Shown here in pieces: positions 1 through 10,659 of a stretch of DNA of 64,000 nt. Below the pieces are notes generated by a model. The model was not told the origin of the DNA and ran no database searches. It was given only the letters and a program-made list of their open reading frames with translations. Source of the stretch: Kitagawia praeruptora (Eukaryota; Streptophyta; Magnoliopsida; Apiales; Apiaceae); the NCBI GenBank assembly GCA_037693485.1, contig CM075353.1, positions 59,948,501 through 60,012,500 of the forward strand, read 5' to 3'. How positions within the stretch are numbered: the first letter of the stretch is position 1; the number at the start of each line of letters is the position of its first letter. The translations under genes and the position numbers were made by a program.

Positions 1-713
1 TCTTGATTCTTCATCTTACTTCATGAAGAAGCCAACACTCACTCTTAGTTCACTAATGTTTCTCTTTAGGACTGAGGGAAGGGAGTGAAAAACAGGAGGG
101 GCTTGGTTGCTCCAGGGCAAAACGTGAGGTGTGTAAAAGAGTGGTCTCCTATTTCTTCCAGGAGAGCAAAAGGAGAGGATGAGTACCCCTTTAGGAAGGG
201 AAGGTGAGTTGTGAGAAGTGAGCCATGATGAGATCCAGATGCAAAAACATAGAGATTAGAGAGAACAATATTCTTTTTCTCACTTTGCTTCTTATTCCTC
301 TGATTTTACTGAGGTACTACATCACTTTATTTATCTTTCTTTTTTGCTGATAACAAAAAAGGGGGAGAAGTTACTGTGTGGATTATAGTTGCTATGTGAG
401 GGAATCAGATTTTTTCTTTCTCATTCCTTCCTACTCAACAAAGGGGAGAAGTACTTCAACCAAGGGGGAGAAGGGTATTACCTTCAGACCAATCAGCATA
501 TGAAGAAACAGAACAAACTCTCAGGATAAATGCTATACTCAGGGGGAGTAGTTCTTAGTACTCAAGTGAAGTTAGTACAATTCAGATACTATGTCAAGGA
601 AGCTTGATTAAAATTTTCTGTCCTAATGAAAGAAGAATCTAAAGAATGGTTTTTGTTATCATCACTCTCTTGATTTATGCCTCTCTTTCTCGGAGTCATA
701 AATAGGGGGAGAT
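1..713 (+). mobile_element. 3' internal end of a Ty1/copia-like retrotransposon with polypurine tract
   Basis: This stretch has repeated GGGGGAGAAG blocks and ends in a polypurine tract (about 703-712, AGGGGGAGA) directly before a TGTTGAGACA LTR start. That arrangement is typical of the DNA between pol and the 3' LTR of plant copia elements. I see no gag or pol coding here. The rest of the element lies left of the window. Confidence 0.75.
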
Positions 714-854
714 TGTTGAGACATGCAAGCAAATAGCAATATCTTAAGAATGAAATTCTGCATGCAGTTAGGAACTATTTCAGTAACAAGCCTGGAGATG
801 CTAAAATCAGATATCAGTAATCAAAAGAGAGTTTGTTGTAACCATGCAAGTAAG

Positions 855-1083
855 TTCGAGAAATCAAGGAAAGAAGAGTTCGAGAAGTCATTCGAGAACT
901 CTACACAAAGGGTCTATTCGAGAAGTCCTAGTTCGAGAAGTCAGAATGTTCTATTCGAGAAGTCTGCAACATACACTAATCGAGAACTCTTAAAAAGAGT
1001 TATTCGAGAAGTCATTCGTGAACTCTTAAAGGAACTATTCGAGAAGTCTTCATTCGAGAACTCAAGATTTATATGTTCAAGAA
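855..1083. promoter_or_regulatory. Array of eleven TTCnnGAA heat-shock-element-like sites in the copia LTR
   Basis: TTCGAGAA occurs at 855, 879, 891, 917, 932, 954, 1003, 1038 and 1053, with TTCGTGAA at 1015 and TTCAAGAA at 1076. TTCnnGAA is the core of the heat-shock-factor site. The array lies in the first 400 bases of the LTR, where U3 promoter elements sit. Plant copia elements with heat-inducible LTRs are known, ONSEN of Arabidopsis being the standard case. Function here is inferred. The array also makes a low-complexity reading frame (723-1088) that I do not count as a gene. Confidence 0.5.
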
Positions 1084-1491
1084 CTTAACCTGTTACCAGA
1101 GTTCTCTAAAGGAACATATCGAATGAAGATTAAACCCAGAATTACTTTGCAACCCGTGACTTATAGACAGTGATTAATTACACAAAGGATGTTACGAGTA
1201 GGGAGTCAAATTGTAGATATTTGAAGGCTCAAACTCTTCCAAGTGAAAGGTGAAATCAATCACTGTTTATCCGACTTCAAGGGCAACAATAAGAGTGGAA
1301 GCAACCTCCAACATGATTACATTTCTACTGAAAGATTCAAATGATATCTTGATGAATGCATAAGGATCAGTCGTTATATCTAAGAAGTTCAAGCACAGCT
1401 CAATAAGCAGAAAAGCTTATTGACTTTCAAAAGGATTATCTTTTGATTAAAGCTACTTTCAGAGACAAAGATCCCAAGCAAAAAGATCTTT

Positions 1492-3952
1492 TTTTTTTTT
1501 TTGCTAATTAAGATTTTATACCAAAGGAACAGCATAAACACGTCTAGGGGCATACCCCGCGAAAACAACAAACAGTCATTACAAATGAAATTTGTTCGAT
1601 CAGGGGCATACCCCACAGAGTCATCTATCTACTAAAACAGAGCCAAAATTGGCAATCAACTAAAGAGAGAAAAACAAAGGACTAAGCAGCCATGATTAAG
1701 TCCTGCTGGAGTGCCCACCTCGGGTTGCTCTCCATTGCTTGATCTTGGATTTGGTCCAACGGACTTTCGTGGCCTTCTCATTACTAGAAATTCCCATATC
1801 ATGATCAAAGGTAGCCTGCTCCTTTTCCATCCGGTCAGTTGCAGGATCAACGTTCAGGTTCTCCTCCACCTGCTCTACTGCGGGGGTCACCATGTCTCTG
1901 TTCATCTTGCCCTTGACACCCGCAGCATCAACTTCCATCGGATCTGCCTCAGAACCCACTCCCGCAGCCTCAGTACATTTCTGCATCACACAAAACTCCA
2001 TAGAAATATCCCCTAAGTTATCCAGCAGCTTATGAATAGGAGAGTTGTGGGTTCCCCTGCCTGTGACATCTTTAAACATAGCAGAATCTATGGTATCAAT
2101 AGAGGGAAGGATGCTAACATTTGGGAATTCCTCCCATGGGATGTCATCCCCATTCCTTCTCGAATTCAGTATGCTCTTATCATTAGCACCAACACCAGAC
2201 CCAGTGCTGTCAATCATCATAGCGGATATGCCATCATGGGAGTCCTTCCCTTTCAAAAATTCAAAAGCCTCATCAACCTCATGTTCAATTTCCTTTAACA
2301 GAATCTCCTTTATCACAGAAGCACCCTGGCCTCTTCCTAAAACACCCAACCCTGAAGAGCCATCAAATAAGCACACATCCATTGGTTTGACATTGGATAC
2401 AAAGTCATCCATCCATGTTAACCTGTTAATGTCAGGCTTAGCATTAAAGTCATCGCCTTTCACCCGATGTTCCAAATTAGTCTCCAGTCTTTCCCTGGGT
2501 TCCCCATTATCAAGAAAAAACACATCCAAAGGAATGCCGTCTGCCGGTATCTCAATCCCATTTTTGATCGTAAAGTCTTGCAACTGGACAATACTATTAA
2601 AAGTCTCACAAAGGTCCCCATCCGGGAGAAACTCAGATAGATCAACCAGAAATTTACCCGACAGATTAACCACGGGCTCCCTATTTGCGCTCAGCTCTGG
2701 AACCTCATACCCCATAAATTCAATAAACATCTGTAGAACTCTTAGATAGTTCCTAGCCTTAAATAAAACCTGGTTAGCATCCACCTTATCCCAATCCGAG
2801 TCTCCAGCCTTGGAAATTGCAGCATTTGAACGAACAGGACCCTTCGAGACAAGGAAGTTCCCGTCTCTAATCTCATTAATAGCACCAGAAGGCAAATGAG
2901 CACTAGGTTTAGGTGAAACCGCAGTTATGGGAGCAAACAGGTTCAAGCCCATAATCAGATCCTCATGATTAGAGTCATTATTTGACTCATTACTCTTAGT
3001 ATTCTTATCCCAGAGGGCATTATTCACTATATTTTGGATAAGCGACTTCACCATACCTGAAATGACTTCCTCATCGTCAGAATCTACATCGTTAACATGG
3101 CTAAGATTCCCCGGAGCCTCCTCCTTTCTTGGTTCCTCAGTAGCCTCCTCCTTTTCTGAGGCCTCAGTAGCATCTTTGGTGCTGTTTCCTTTCAGCATCC
3201 CAACATTATAAACATTATTACTTGCATTTTCATGAGACTCTCGAGAGTCAACCAGAAGGCCCTTACCCTCACCCTTGTTAGAACCCATCCCCAACCCCGT
3301 AATGGAGCTACCATCCAAATTCCTACTAGGGCTCAATGAATAGCCGGAGGAGCCCTCCCCCAAATTTTCCCAGTCCTTAACAGATCTAGAATTCAAGGAA
3401 TCAGATAACTCAAGAAGAGAATCTACCCCGAAATCGATAGGTCTAACATTATCCTTTTGGGAGGAAAACTTACCATCAAACGCTTGGTGCTTGGCCAGAC
3501 TACGAGTGCTCAAAGCAGCCCCAGATCTAGGTCCCTCGACGACGCATATGTTCCCACCTATGCTCCCCTTCATGGCACCACTGGACAAAGCCAGTCTCGA
3601 ACTTGCGGCAGCCTCCAATCCCAAAACATTCCTAGGACAGGGGCCAACAGATGGTATAATCGATACCAAATCAACTGCAAAAGAAACCCTTTTCGGGGTC
3701 ACTTCCGGTTCCAACTCCGTCTGAGTGGGATTCACACTATCGGTGACATCAGCCGCCACACTATCGGTGACATCAGCCGCCATTGTGGGGGCATCCATGA
3801 AAGAAACCCGCTTACGGGACATGAAACAGAAAAGAGAGAGATTGGGGTTAGTAAACAGAGAGAGATGGATTCAGGTAGGCTGGTTTAGATCTAGTGAAGA
3901 AAGTGTTTAGATTTTAGAGAGAGAAAGAAGAGAGAAGCTAGAGAGAAAATAG
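1492..3952 (-). mobile_element. NL1, type A non-autonomous LINE-like element
   Basis: On the minus strand the element runs from a pyrimidine-rich leader (about 3952-3905) to a poly(A) seen as the T run at 1489-1502. The TSD AAAGATCTTT is at 1482-1491 and 3953-3962. The 3' end has the GGGGTATGCCCC hairpin (1547-1558) and the ATTAGC tail. The 5' end lacks ATGAGAGTC, so it is shortened by roughly ten bases. It sits inside the copia LTR and is younger than it. Confidence 0.88.
1696..3822 (-). CDS. NL1 protein: two-KRVSF type A retroelement protein (708 aa)
   Basis: The ORF is intact and starts at the ATG of MSRKRVSF, the start shared by NL3, NL5 and NL11. KRVSF lies at residues 4-8 and 44-48; the second is followed by AVDLVSIIPS. 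A duplicated VAADVTDS segment near residues 15-30 comes from a 24-base tandem repeat (about 3736-3783). A degenerate copy of the ARTRS block (STRSLAKHQ) follows. One helical repeat (about residues 345-430, with FIEFMGYEVP and IVQLQDF) matches the repeats of NL3 and NL11. The C-terminus VRWTKSKIKQWRATRGGHS is the shared basic tail. No reverse transcriptase, nuclease or zinc knuckle is visible. KRVSF fits the PP1 docking consensus; PP1 binding is inferred. The family is unrecognised. Confidence 0.8.
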   Translation of the reverse strand: MSRKRVSFMDAPTMAADVTDSVAADVTDSVNPTQTELEPEVTPKRVSFAVDLVSIIPSVGPCPRNVLGLEAAASSRLALSSGAMKGSIGGNICVVEGPRSGAALSTRSLAKHQAFDGKFSSQKDNVRPIDFGVDSLLELSDSLNSRSVKDWENLGEGSSGYSLSPSRNLDGSSITGLGMGSNKGEGKGLLVDSRESHENASNNVYNVGMLKGNSTKDATEASEKEEATEEPRKEEAPGNLSHVNDVDSDDEEVISGMVKSLIQNIVNNALWDKNTKSNESNNDSNHEDLIMGLNLFAPITAVSPKPSAHLPSGAINEIRDGNFLVSKGPVRSNAAISKAGDSDWDKVDANQVLFKARNYLRVLQMFIEFMGYEVPELSANREPVVNLSGKFLVDLSEFLPDGDLCETFNSIVQLQDFTIKNGIEIPADGIPLDVFFLDNGEPRERLETNLEHRVKGDDFNAKPDINRLTWMDDFVSNVKPMDVCLFDGSSGLGVLGRGQGASVIKEILLKEIEHEVDEAFEFLKGKDSHDGISAMMIDSTGSGVGANDKSILNSRRNGDDIPWEEFPNVSILPSIDTIDSAMFKDVTGRGTHNSPIHKLLDNLGDISMEFCVMQKCTEAAGVGSEADPMEVDAAGVKGKMNRDMVTPAVEQVEENLNVDPATDRMEKEQATFDHDMGISSNEKATKVRWTKSKIKQWRATRGGHSSRT

Positions 3953-4340
3953 AAAGATCTTTTGCATAAAGCATCACTTGGGCTTGGAAGCTAAGTCATT
4001 TCAAGAACTTAGTAACTTTTGAAGAAAGAAGCATACACTGACTTGGAGCATGCTGGGATTGTCCAAATCGAGAAAAGAAGACTTTCAAGATAATTCCAGA
4101 AATGGCTACCACTTCGAGCATGTGTGTGTGACAAGTTATACCAGAAATGTATCATCACATTTTATGTAACTTTTACTTGTCTTCATATAGTTTTTAAATA
4201 AGCTGTATGAGTAGCATAGTTTTTAAGTGTAGAAGAAAACACTGATCACAAGGCATATAGCTTAAGGTTTTCTTGTAAACACAAAAACTTTGTAATTCGC
4301 AGCTGTGTATTCTTACGCAGAGAATTATCTTCAAATACTA

Positions 4341-4379
4341 CCTATGGTATAAATTTTAATTAGCAAAAAAAAAAAAAAA
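4341..4379 (+). mobile_element. Extreme 5'-truncated NL/LINE tail (about 39 bp)
   Basis: CCTATGGTATAAATTTTAAT then TAGC and poly(A) matches the last bases of NL4 and NL14, with no hairpin upstream. It lies inside the copia LTR. A possible short duplication (ATACTA/AAACTA) flanks it. It is best read as an insertion that copied only the very end of the RNA. Confidence 0.6.
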
Positions 4380-4595
4380 ACTATCAAGCCAACCCACCTG
4401 AGATTTTTTATATCTCGTGTTGTGTGTATGTTAGATAATTTATCTATCTTGTTTTACCTTTCTGTTCTTATAACAATTTAGTCTAAACTTCATCAATTCG
4501 AAAGAATTTAGTTGAGATTGTATTCAACCCCCCCTTCTACAATCTCGTGATGCTTAACTGGGAAATAGCACTCAACTTTGTATATAGAATCAACA

Positions 4596-5638
4596 GGATG
4601 AAGAAAATATTTACATAGCTCTCAGAATGATTACATAGCTTTGTGTATGTGAAGAAAAGATTACAGTAGAAGTAATTATCAACATTCTATCTCTTGTTTA
4701 TATACACTATGCTACTTTCTATATCTAGTCGTAACAAACTATCAGAGTTAGTTACAATGCTATAAATATAATGCCAACTAGTGTTGCTGAGGTGGAGAGT
4801 GTGTATGTTGATTTGGGCGAGTTGGAAGCACTATAAAATTTTATATATAAATAAACATGCATATTATTAAGATGGTAATAAATGTAAGTTAAATTTTAAT
4901 ATATTTTGATCAGACAAAAAAAATATTTACTGACATATTATTGTTACTTTATTTTGACTTATATAACTGTAAACAACAAAAACATGCACTTTTCTTTAAA
5001 TTATCCATTATAACCTAATGTTCTGGAGAAATTTTCTTTTCTAAGTAATCAAAAAGGTTTGTCAAAATAGCTTTTTATTAGAACTTTGGCCCTCTCATCT
5101 ACCCTTCAGACACGGTATTTTGTGCATTGCATTGGCTTCAAAATTTTGCAAAGAACACGATATTCTGTGTACCGTGTGTGGTAGGTATTGCGGGATTCCG
5201 TGTTTCGTATCTTCCAAACACGACATACGATATATCATATGTGATTGCTGACAGACAGATAGAAAAAGTATTATAGGTAATACACAACACGATTCATCGT
5301 GACAAGCTATTTCGGCACACGGAATGTTGTGACATGATGTTTCTGCACACGAAACAATGTATCTATGGAACATTTAGGGCCATTAGTTTTGATTTTGGGG
5401 CATTTTGAACCTTCGTCCTTTAAAAAAAATGTGAAAAGTAACCAAAAGAAAATATAAGAAAAAGGAAAAAAAATATTAAAAAAAAGTAAGTAAAATAATG
5501 AGATCAATCCATATTTGATGTATAAATGAGTATAGTAGAGAAAAATAATAAATACAATTAATTTTTATATTATAAATTTTTATGTACGAAATTGAGAAGG
5601 ATTAATGAGTGTAAAAAAAATTGAGATAAAGAGAATCA
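4596..5638. other. Unassigned AT-rich intergenic stretch
   Basis: No gene is supported. Around 5095-5370 there are several short repeats of CACGATA/CACGAAAC/CCGTGT type in both orientations, possibly an eroded element. The minus-strand frames over it are short and have no recognisable domain. Confidence 0.4.
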
Positions 5639-7762
5639 TCTATTTATTACTATATATTAAACTTAATAGAAGGACAAAAAGTGCCAATAAAATAGTTTTA
5701 AAATTACTATTTTGTCCTTTTTTTGTAAAACAACAATAATACATTCCGTTTATAATTTATGTAAACAAATCGAAAAATATTCATTATCGTTGGGAATGAA
5801 ACCACCTACCTCCTACTAAGATGTTCATGTTATTACGACTATGCTTCATTGTTTTTTAACTGTTATTTGAAAATCTTATTAGAAAAATCACTTAACTTTT
5901 TTTTTTTTTTGTAAAGTTTCTTCTAAAAACTATATTAAATTTACTCAAAAGTTAAAACTAAAAAGAAAATATAACTCTGTTTGATATAATATAAGTTTAT
6001 ATTATTTATATAACTCCATTTTTACAATTCTTATAGTTTTATATATATTTTTATTCAATCATCCCTGCTCACCTGTATGTTTCTGATAAAATAAATTAAG
6101 TATGTTGTTTATCATTCATATATTTATATTATATTATATCATTTTTTAGAGTTTACTAGTTTATAACTCGTGCAATGGACGCTCTTTTTTAATATTTACA
6201 AGTCATACAAATTATATTATCTGACAACTTTTTTATATTTATTTGAAGGGCTTGTTTCATAAATACCCTTGTCTAGAATTGTTTTTGCAAAAATACTTTT
6301 TTAAAAAAAATTATTTGCAAAAATACCATCTTATTTGTAAAAATACCATTTATTTGCAAAAATACTATCTTATTTGTAATGGCTACGCAACAGGTTGCAT
6401 TAAGTTGCATATGTGGTTGCATATGCAACCTCATATTCAACTGAATTCAACTGAAACAGCAGACTCTGGTCCCCTTGAATTGATAGTTATACAATGAGAG
6501 TCTACCGTTCTCTCTCGGAGCCCTAATCTAGCCGCCTCTTTCCTACACCTTTTTCCATCAGATCTGCTCTATTAACTCTCACGAATCCACTTTCTCTCCT
6601 TTCTTCCACCTAAATATCACATTTCTTATATGTATTATAAATTTACTTTAACTATGGTCTCGTTTTCTCGGTGTTCTTCTCTCGGGGGTTGGGATTTTCA
6701 TTCTTTGAAGTCTCCAATCACAGTTAAAGATTTGTTTGCTTGTGGTCCTTCTGTTAAAGGGACTAGTACAGCGTGGAATGCTGTCAATGGCTTCGGCCTT
6801 CCTATTGCGTTTGGGAAGACCGGTTTGGTTATTTCAATGCTCAAAGACCCAGGACAAAGCTTCACTATGCTGGGTGTTCTTGGTCCGCAATTCGCTTCGG
6901 TTGAGATGATCTAACGAATGGATGTTCTCATTCAGTTGGAACCTCTAGTGAGATCCCTTGTTGTGGGCGCTTTGTAATAGGGGGCTCCCAGGTGAGGTTG
7001 AATACTCACTTAATCTGGGAAAGTCGATTTGATTGTCAAGTGTTTGACGTTTTGTCATAGTGAAATGTTTTTGGGAATAAAGAGTTTCAACCCAAGCTGG
7101 GTGAATCATTTTCCTTCTATTCGAGTCTGGTCTCTCCGGTGGTTTCTCTTGGTAGGGGTATCATTTTGGTTGGGTTCTTGGAAGGGGAAGTCTTGTCAAG
7201 AAAGTTCATGGATCTGGTGAGGATTTACTCACCGAGCTCAAAGTATACTATTGCAATGGTGAGGGAAGCTGTTTGCTCCTTTCTTTATGGTGAAGTGTCG
7301 ACAGGGCTGAAGATTTGGATGTGGGTATCCTTGTTTCTGGATATCTCTCTTCATATGTATGTTAAACCTGTTGGGCCTTTAGAGGTCTGGTCTGGTAAAT
7401 CCACAGTTCTGTTGAGAATTTACTCGTTGAGCTCAGAACTCATCAGTAAGATCGGTGAGGTTGTTTGCTATTATCTCCCTGTTATGCTTTGGATCGATTT
7501 GTCTTGATTCATTGGATTTAAGATTGTATCTGTGTCCCTGGTTCTCCTGATGGAGTGGGATGGAGATTTCCAAGTGGTTGCGAGGTCAAATGTTCTAGTT
7601 GGGCTTGCTACTTACATTGGTGCTATCGTGAGATGGGTTATGGTCTACAATGACCTATTGGGAAATTGTTTTGCAGATGGGGAATCGCATGGAACTGGTT
7701 TCTCTGCGACTTCTTTGACAATGTTTGCTCTAAGCACTGTTGCTGATGAAAATAGAGCTCTT

Positions 7763-9884
7763 TTTTTTTTTTGCTAATTAAATTTTATACCAAGAGGAAC
7801 AACTTTAGACAAAACTAGGGGCATACCCCACGAAGTCAACAACCCAATAAAGGGCATCATCCAAAGAAACGATTACAATTTTAGGGACAAACCCCGCAAA
7901 TCATAACCGTTAATCAACTAAACAACTAAGAGAACTAAATAACTAAATTGCTGCTAGCGAAACATGCAATTGGATCAGGAGTGGTCACCCCTAGTCAGGC
8001 GCGGCTTCTTCGGCCTCCTCTTTGTCCAGCAGAAACTGGCCCCCTTGATCTCCTCCATGCCTGCAGTTCCTTGATTCACAGCTTTGTTCCCAGGTGGTTC
8101 CACTTTTGCTGAGTTCAACTCCGGACCCCCATCCCCATTTAGGCCAGCCTCCTTTAAAACTCCCTTGCTAGTGCCAATCCTTCCATCCCCTGGCATTGCA
8201 TTATCTCCTAACCTGACAACGGTAGGGCTCCATTTCTGATCATCTTTAGGGATCCTGGCCTTCTCCATGCTCTCCACCACCTGCTCAGAATCAACATGCA
8301 CAGTAACGTCTCCCACAAGGCGAAACAAAGGCCCCAAATACTCCATTCTGCTAGAAGTTTCCTCCATGGCATTGTTTCCCCTTACTCCCAGTTCCTTGAA
8401 GGGTATTGCAACTCTACCCTCGAAAATCGGACTAAATTCTTGCTCAGCTGATGGCAACTCAATACCCAGGTCAATCAGGTAGTCCCTCAATTGGATAGAT
8501 CTACATGTTAAATCATGGAGCTCCATTTCCTCCAAATCTCGAAGCTTACAAGCAGAGGCTCTAAATTCCCTATCTCGGGACCCTTTTACCAAGGGGATAT
8601 CTAAACCAAGAGTGGTGATGAAACTCCTAAGGTTTTCCAAGTTACGCCTCGCAGCCACCAAAGCCTTCCGCTTCAACTCGGAGTTGAAGTAAGAGTGGTC
8701 TAGAAGACCCACTATCTCCGCCTCTTCTTCCATGTCCGAAAGGATCTGGTCATCCTCCCTTAGCACCTGAAGTGGGATATCATTCTTCCTAATATAATTC
8801 CCCAGCTGCCTAATACAGTTCAGGGCAATACCCAGGGCTCTCAAAATCTTTACATCCTGCCTTTTTTGCAATCCATTTAAAGCATCCAGATCACTCATGT
8901 CAACATTCCCCCAGATCGTAGGTACCTCATGCCCATTGTGGACAATGCAGTCTCTGAAGAGTATGACTACTTTCACAGCAATAGCCAATCTCGTTTGCAT
9001 TCGCTTTATAAATATATTCCAACTAGGTATCTCCTCCTCATTTTCCATTTCATTACACTTAGTCTTTCCCTTTCCCTTAATATCCATCCGACTTATCTCA
9101 TCGACTTCAACATTAGGCCCCACATTACCAACATTGTCCCTGTGTCCACCTATCGGACCAGAGAGATCCCCTTTTGATGAATCAATGACCTTATTCAAGC
9201 TATTCCCAACCCCCTCAGAGTCTTTTGTTCTAGCTTTAGACAGAGGCACAACAAGGGCTATTCTTTCCCCTTTTCTAGTCAAATCACTAGCTATTTCCTC
9301 TTCCAGGGAGGACTCCGACAGATCAACAAGAGGAGTGACACAGTGACCCCCATCTACTTTATTGAAACTAGGAGATTTCATTTGGGTGAAAACCTTACCA
9401 TCAATTAAGTGATGCATGACCCTACTACGTGTTCGAGCAGCCACTCCAGACTCTGGGATCATCGTGACTAGATTGTCAGCAAAAGAGACCCTCGCGACCC
9501 TCTTTTTGCCATCATTCTTCGTACTCGGTCCATCCATCTTCCTGGATCGAGTATCAATAGATGGTATCTCAGATACCAAATCAGCCGCAAACGAGACCCT
9601 TTTTGGGCTCAACACTGGATCCAACCCCTCCTGGGTCATCACCACACGGTTCTTTACAGAGGCCGCCATCACAGAGTTATCCGCAAATGAAACCCTCTTA
9701 CGACTCATGCTGACCAACAAGAAAAAAGAAAAAAGGTGTTTAGGTGAGGGATTCAAAGGGGGAGATGGATTAGGAAGTGAAGCTTTAGATCTGATGAAGA
9801 AGGTGCTTAAAATGATTCGGATTTTTAGAAAGAGGTTTTAGAGAGAAGGCAGAGAAAAAGCGACTCTCATTTTTTTATTTGCTT
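7763..9884 (-). mobile_element. NL3, type A element nested in NL2
   Basis: It has an excellent 15-bp TSD, GAAAATAGAGCTCTT, at 7748-7762 and 9885-9899. The minus-strand 5' end is ATGAGAGTCG near 9870 with a short A-rich leader before it. The 3' end has the hairpin at 7818-7829 and the poly(A) as a T run from 7761. It is a near full-length copy, younger than NL2. Confidence 0.92.
7975..9708 (-). CDS. NL3 protein: three-KRVSF type A protein (577 aa)
   Basis: I chose the start at MSRKRVSF (9708). The frame is open 16 codons further, to an ATG at 9756, but the family alignment begins at 9708. RVSF motifs lie at residues 5-8, 37-40 and 73-76, the last two followed by AADLVSEIPS and ADNLVTMIP. GVAARTRSRVMHH follows at about 88-100. 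Two helical repeats come next: about 238-312 (RDCIVHNGHEVP, IRQLGNYIRKN) and about 343-420 (LENLRSFITTLGLDIP, IQLRDYLIDLGIELP). The C-terminus ends TKRRPKKPRLTRGDHS. The frame is intact. NL11 keeps all three motifs at the same positions. RVSFAD also resembles PP1-targeting subunits of the PPP1R3 group; interaction with plant PP1 is inferred. Confidence 0.82.
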   Translation of the reverse strand: MSRKRVSFADNSVMAASVKNRVVMTQEGLDPVLSPKRVSFAADLVSEIPSIDTRSRKMDGPSTKNDGKKRVARVSFADNLVTMIPESGVAARTRSRVMHHLIDGKVFTQMKSPSFNKVDGGHCVTPLVDLSESSLEEEIASDLTRKGERIALVVPLSKARTKDSEGVGNSLNKVIDSSKGDLSGPIGGHRDNVGNVGPNVEVDEISRMDIKGKGKTKCNEMENEEEIPSWNIFIKRMQTRLAIAVKVVILFRDCIVHNGHEVPTIWGNVDMSDLDALNGLQKRQDVKILRALGIALNCIRQLGNYIRKNDIPLQVLREDDQILSDMEEEAEIVGLLDHSYFNSELKRKALVAARRNLENLRSFITTLGLDIPLVKGSRDREFRASACKLRDLEEMELHDLTCRSIQLRDYLIDLGIELPSAEQEFSPIFEGRVAIPFKELGVRGNNAMEETSSRMEYLGPLFRLVGDVTVHVDSEQVVESMEKARIPKDDQKWSPTVVRLGDNAMPGDGRIGTSKGVLKEAGLNGDGGPELNSAKVEPPGNKAVNQGTAGMEEIKGASFCWTKRRPKKPRLTRGDHS

Positions 9885-10659
9885 GAAAATAGAGCTCTTG
9901 GTGATGCTCATATGGGTTATGATGATTGATGGTGACTCGGTGAAGGATATCGAGATGTGGAAAACAGGGTTGGGGCTTCGGGCAGCTGAGAAATGTTTCC
10001 AGCTTGTGACTGATTTTGTTATCATTAGTGCAGGTGAGGCTTTTTCTAAAAGTCTATTGCGAACAGGTAGGAGAACGCGAGATGAGGTGTTGATTTGGGG
10101 ATGTTGCACTGAATGTAAAATTTGGTGTAATGCCTTTCGGTTGAACGGGTGGAATAGACAGCTTCAGTGGGCTAGTCTAGTTGTGAATTGTTGTGAAATG
10201 ACAATGTCTGTTATTCAGCAGTTCTTGAAAGTAAGTGATGATGCCAGATCTGTTACTTTGTCAAGACTGGAAGATGAGTATAGAGATCGTGTGCATGGTG
10301 GGAACCATACTTCAGTTGCTTTGTGTCATGTTTTTGAAATGTTTGCCGAGCAAGGCATCGACTTCATGCATGGTATTGAAGCTAATGTCCGTAGAGATGG
10401 AATGCAACCTCGGCACTGCAGGGTGATTTTTGAGAGACATGTGGTTGGTCTCAATACAAGGATGTTAGAGGCGCAAGATTAATCTTTAGATTCTATTCTA
10501 GCCTAGCTAGTTTTCTAAGTTGACTCGATGTGTTAATTTAGTATGTTATGATGTTTTAGTTGTATTCTGTTGATTTCGCGGGGTATGCCCCTAGATTTGT
10601 TTTTGTTGTTCCTTTGGTATAAAATCTTAATTAGCAAAAAAAAAAAAATTCAACTAAAA

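Larger units (their letters stand above)
714..4595 (+). mobile_element. Ty1/copia-like 3' LTR, interrupted by NL1
   Basis: The LTR starts TGTTGA at 714, right after the polypurine tract, and the best end is the matching TCAACA at 4590-4595. A run of C followed by TTCTACAATCTCGTGATGC near 4529-4554 is also typical of copia LTR 3' regions. Without the NL1 insertion (1492-3952) and a tiny tail insertion near 4341, the LTR is about 1.4 kb. Its left part holds an array of TTCGAGAA palindromes. The exact right end is inferred, because the partner LTR is outside the window. Confidence 0.65.
6654..10482 (+). pseudogene. NL2 type B ORF, broken and split by NL3
   Basis: The ORF begins at the ATG of MVSFSRCSSLGG after the usual ACATTTCTTAT leader. 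It stops at 6912-6914 and continues as frameshifted pieces (7029-7220, 7139-7507, 7532-7760). NL3 then splits it and it resumes at about 9900-10482. The last piece ends NTRMLEAQD, comparable to the LLEAPD end of NL9 and LLEDPD of NL7. Composition is hydrophobic and Gly/Val/Met-rich as in other type B proteins. No known domain is recognised. It is clearly inactivated. Confidence 0.65.
6457..10648 (+). mobile_element. NL2, type B element, interrupted by NL3
   Basis: ATGAGAGTC starts at 6494, followed by the family leader with a GCCGCC block and ATCAGATCT. The 3' end has the hairpin at 10580-10591, GGTATAAAATCTTAATTAGC and poly(A). A probable TSD is ATTCAACTGAAA (6445-6456) against ATTCAACTAAAA (10648-10659). 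That leaves about 37 unexplained bases between the TSD and ATGAGAGTC, like the leaders of NL6 and NL8. NL3 is inserted at 7763-9884. Confidence 0.8.

Noticed and set aside
723..1088. 121-codon frame rich in FEKS/FEN
   Set aside because: It is the translation of the TTCGAGAA repeat array inside a copia LTR; no start context, no homology, low complexity.
2045..2749. 234-codon plus-strand frame opposite NL1
   Set aside because: Shadow of the NL1 protein on the other strand; family members conserve the minus-strand frame and its KRVSF motifs.
5095..5373. Short minus-strand frame with repeated CxxT/CHxxPC-like residues
   Set aside because: Arises from short CACGA/CCGTG repeats; no start context or related sequence in the window.
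6243..6497. 84-codon frame left of NL2
   Set aside because: Built from ATTTGCAAAAATACC and GTTGCATATG repeats of the Helitron; not coding.
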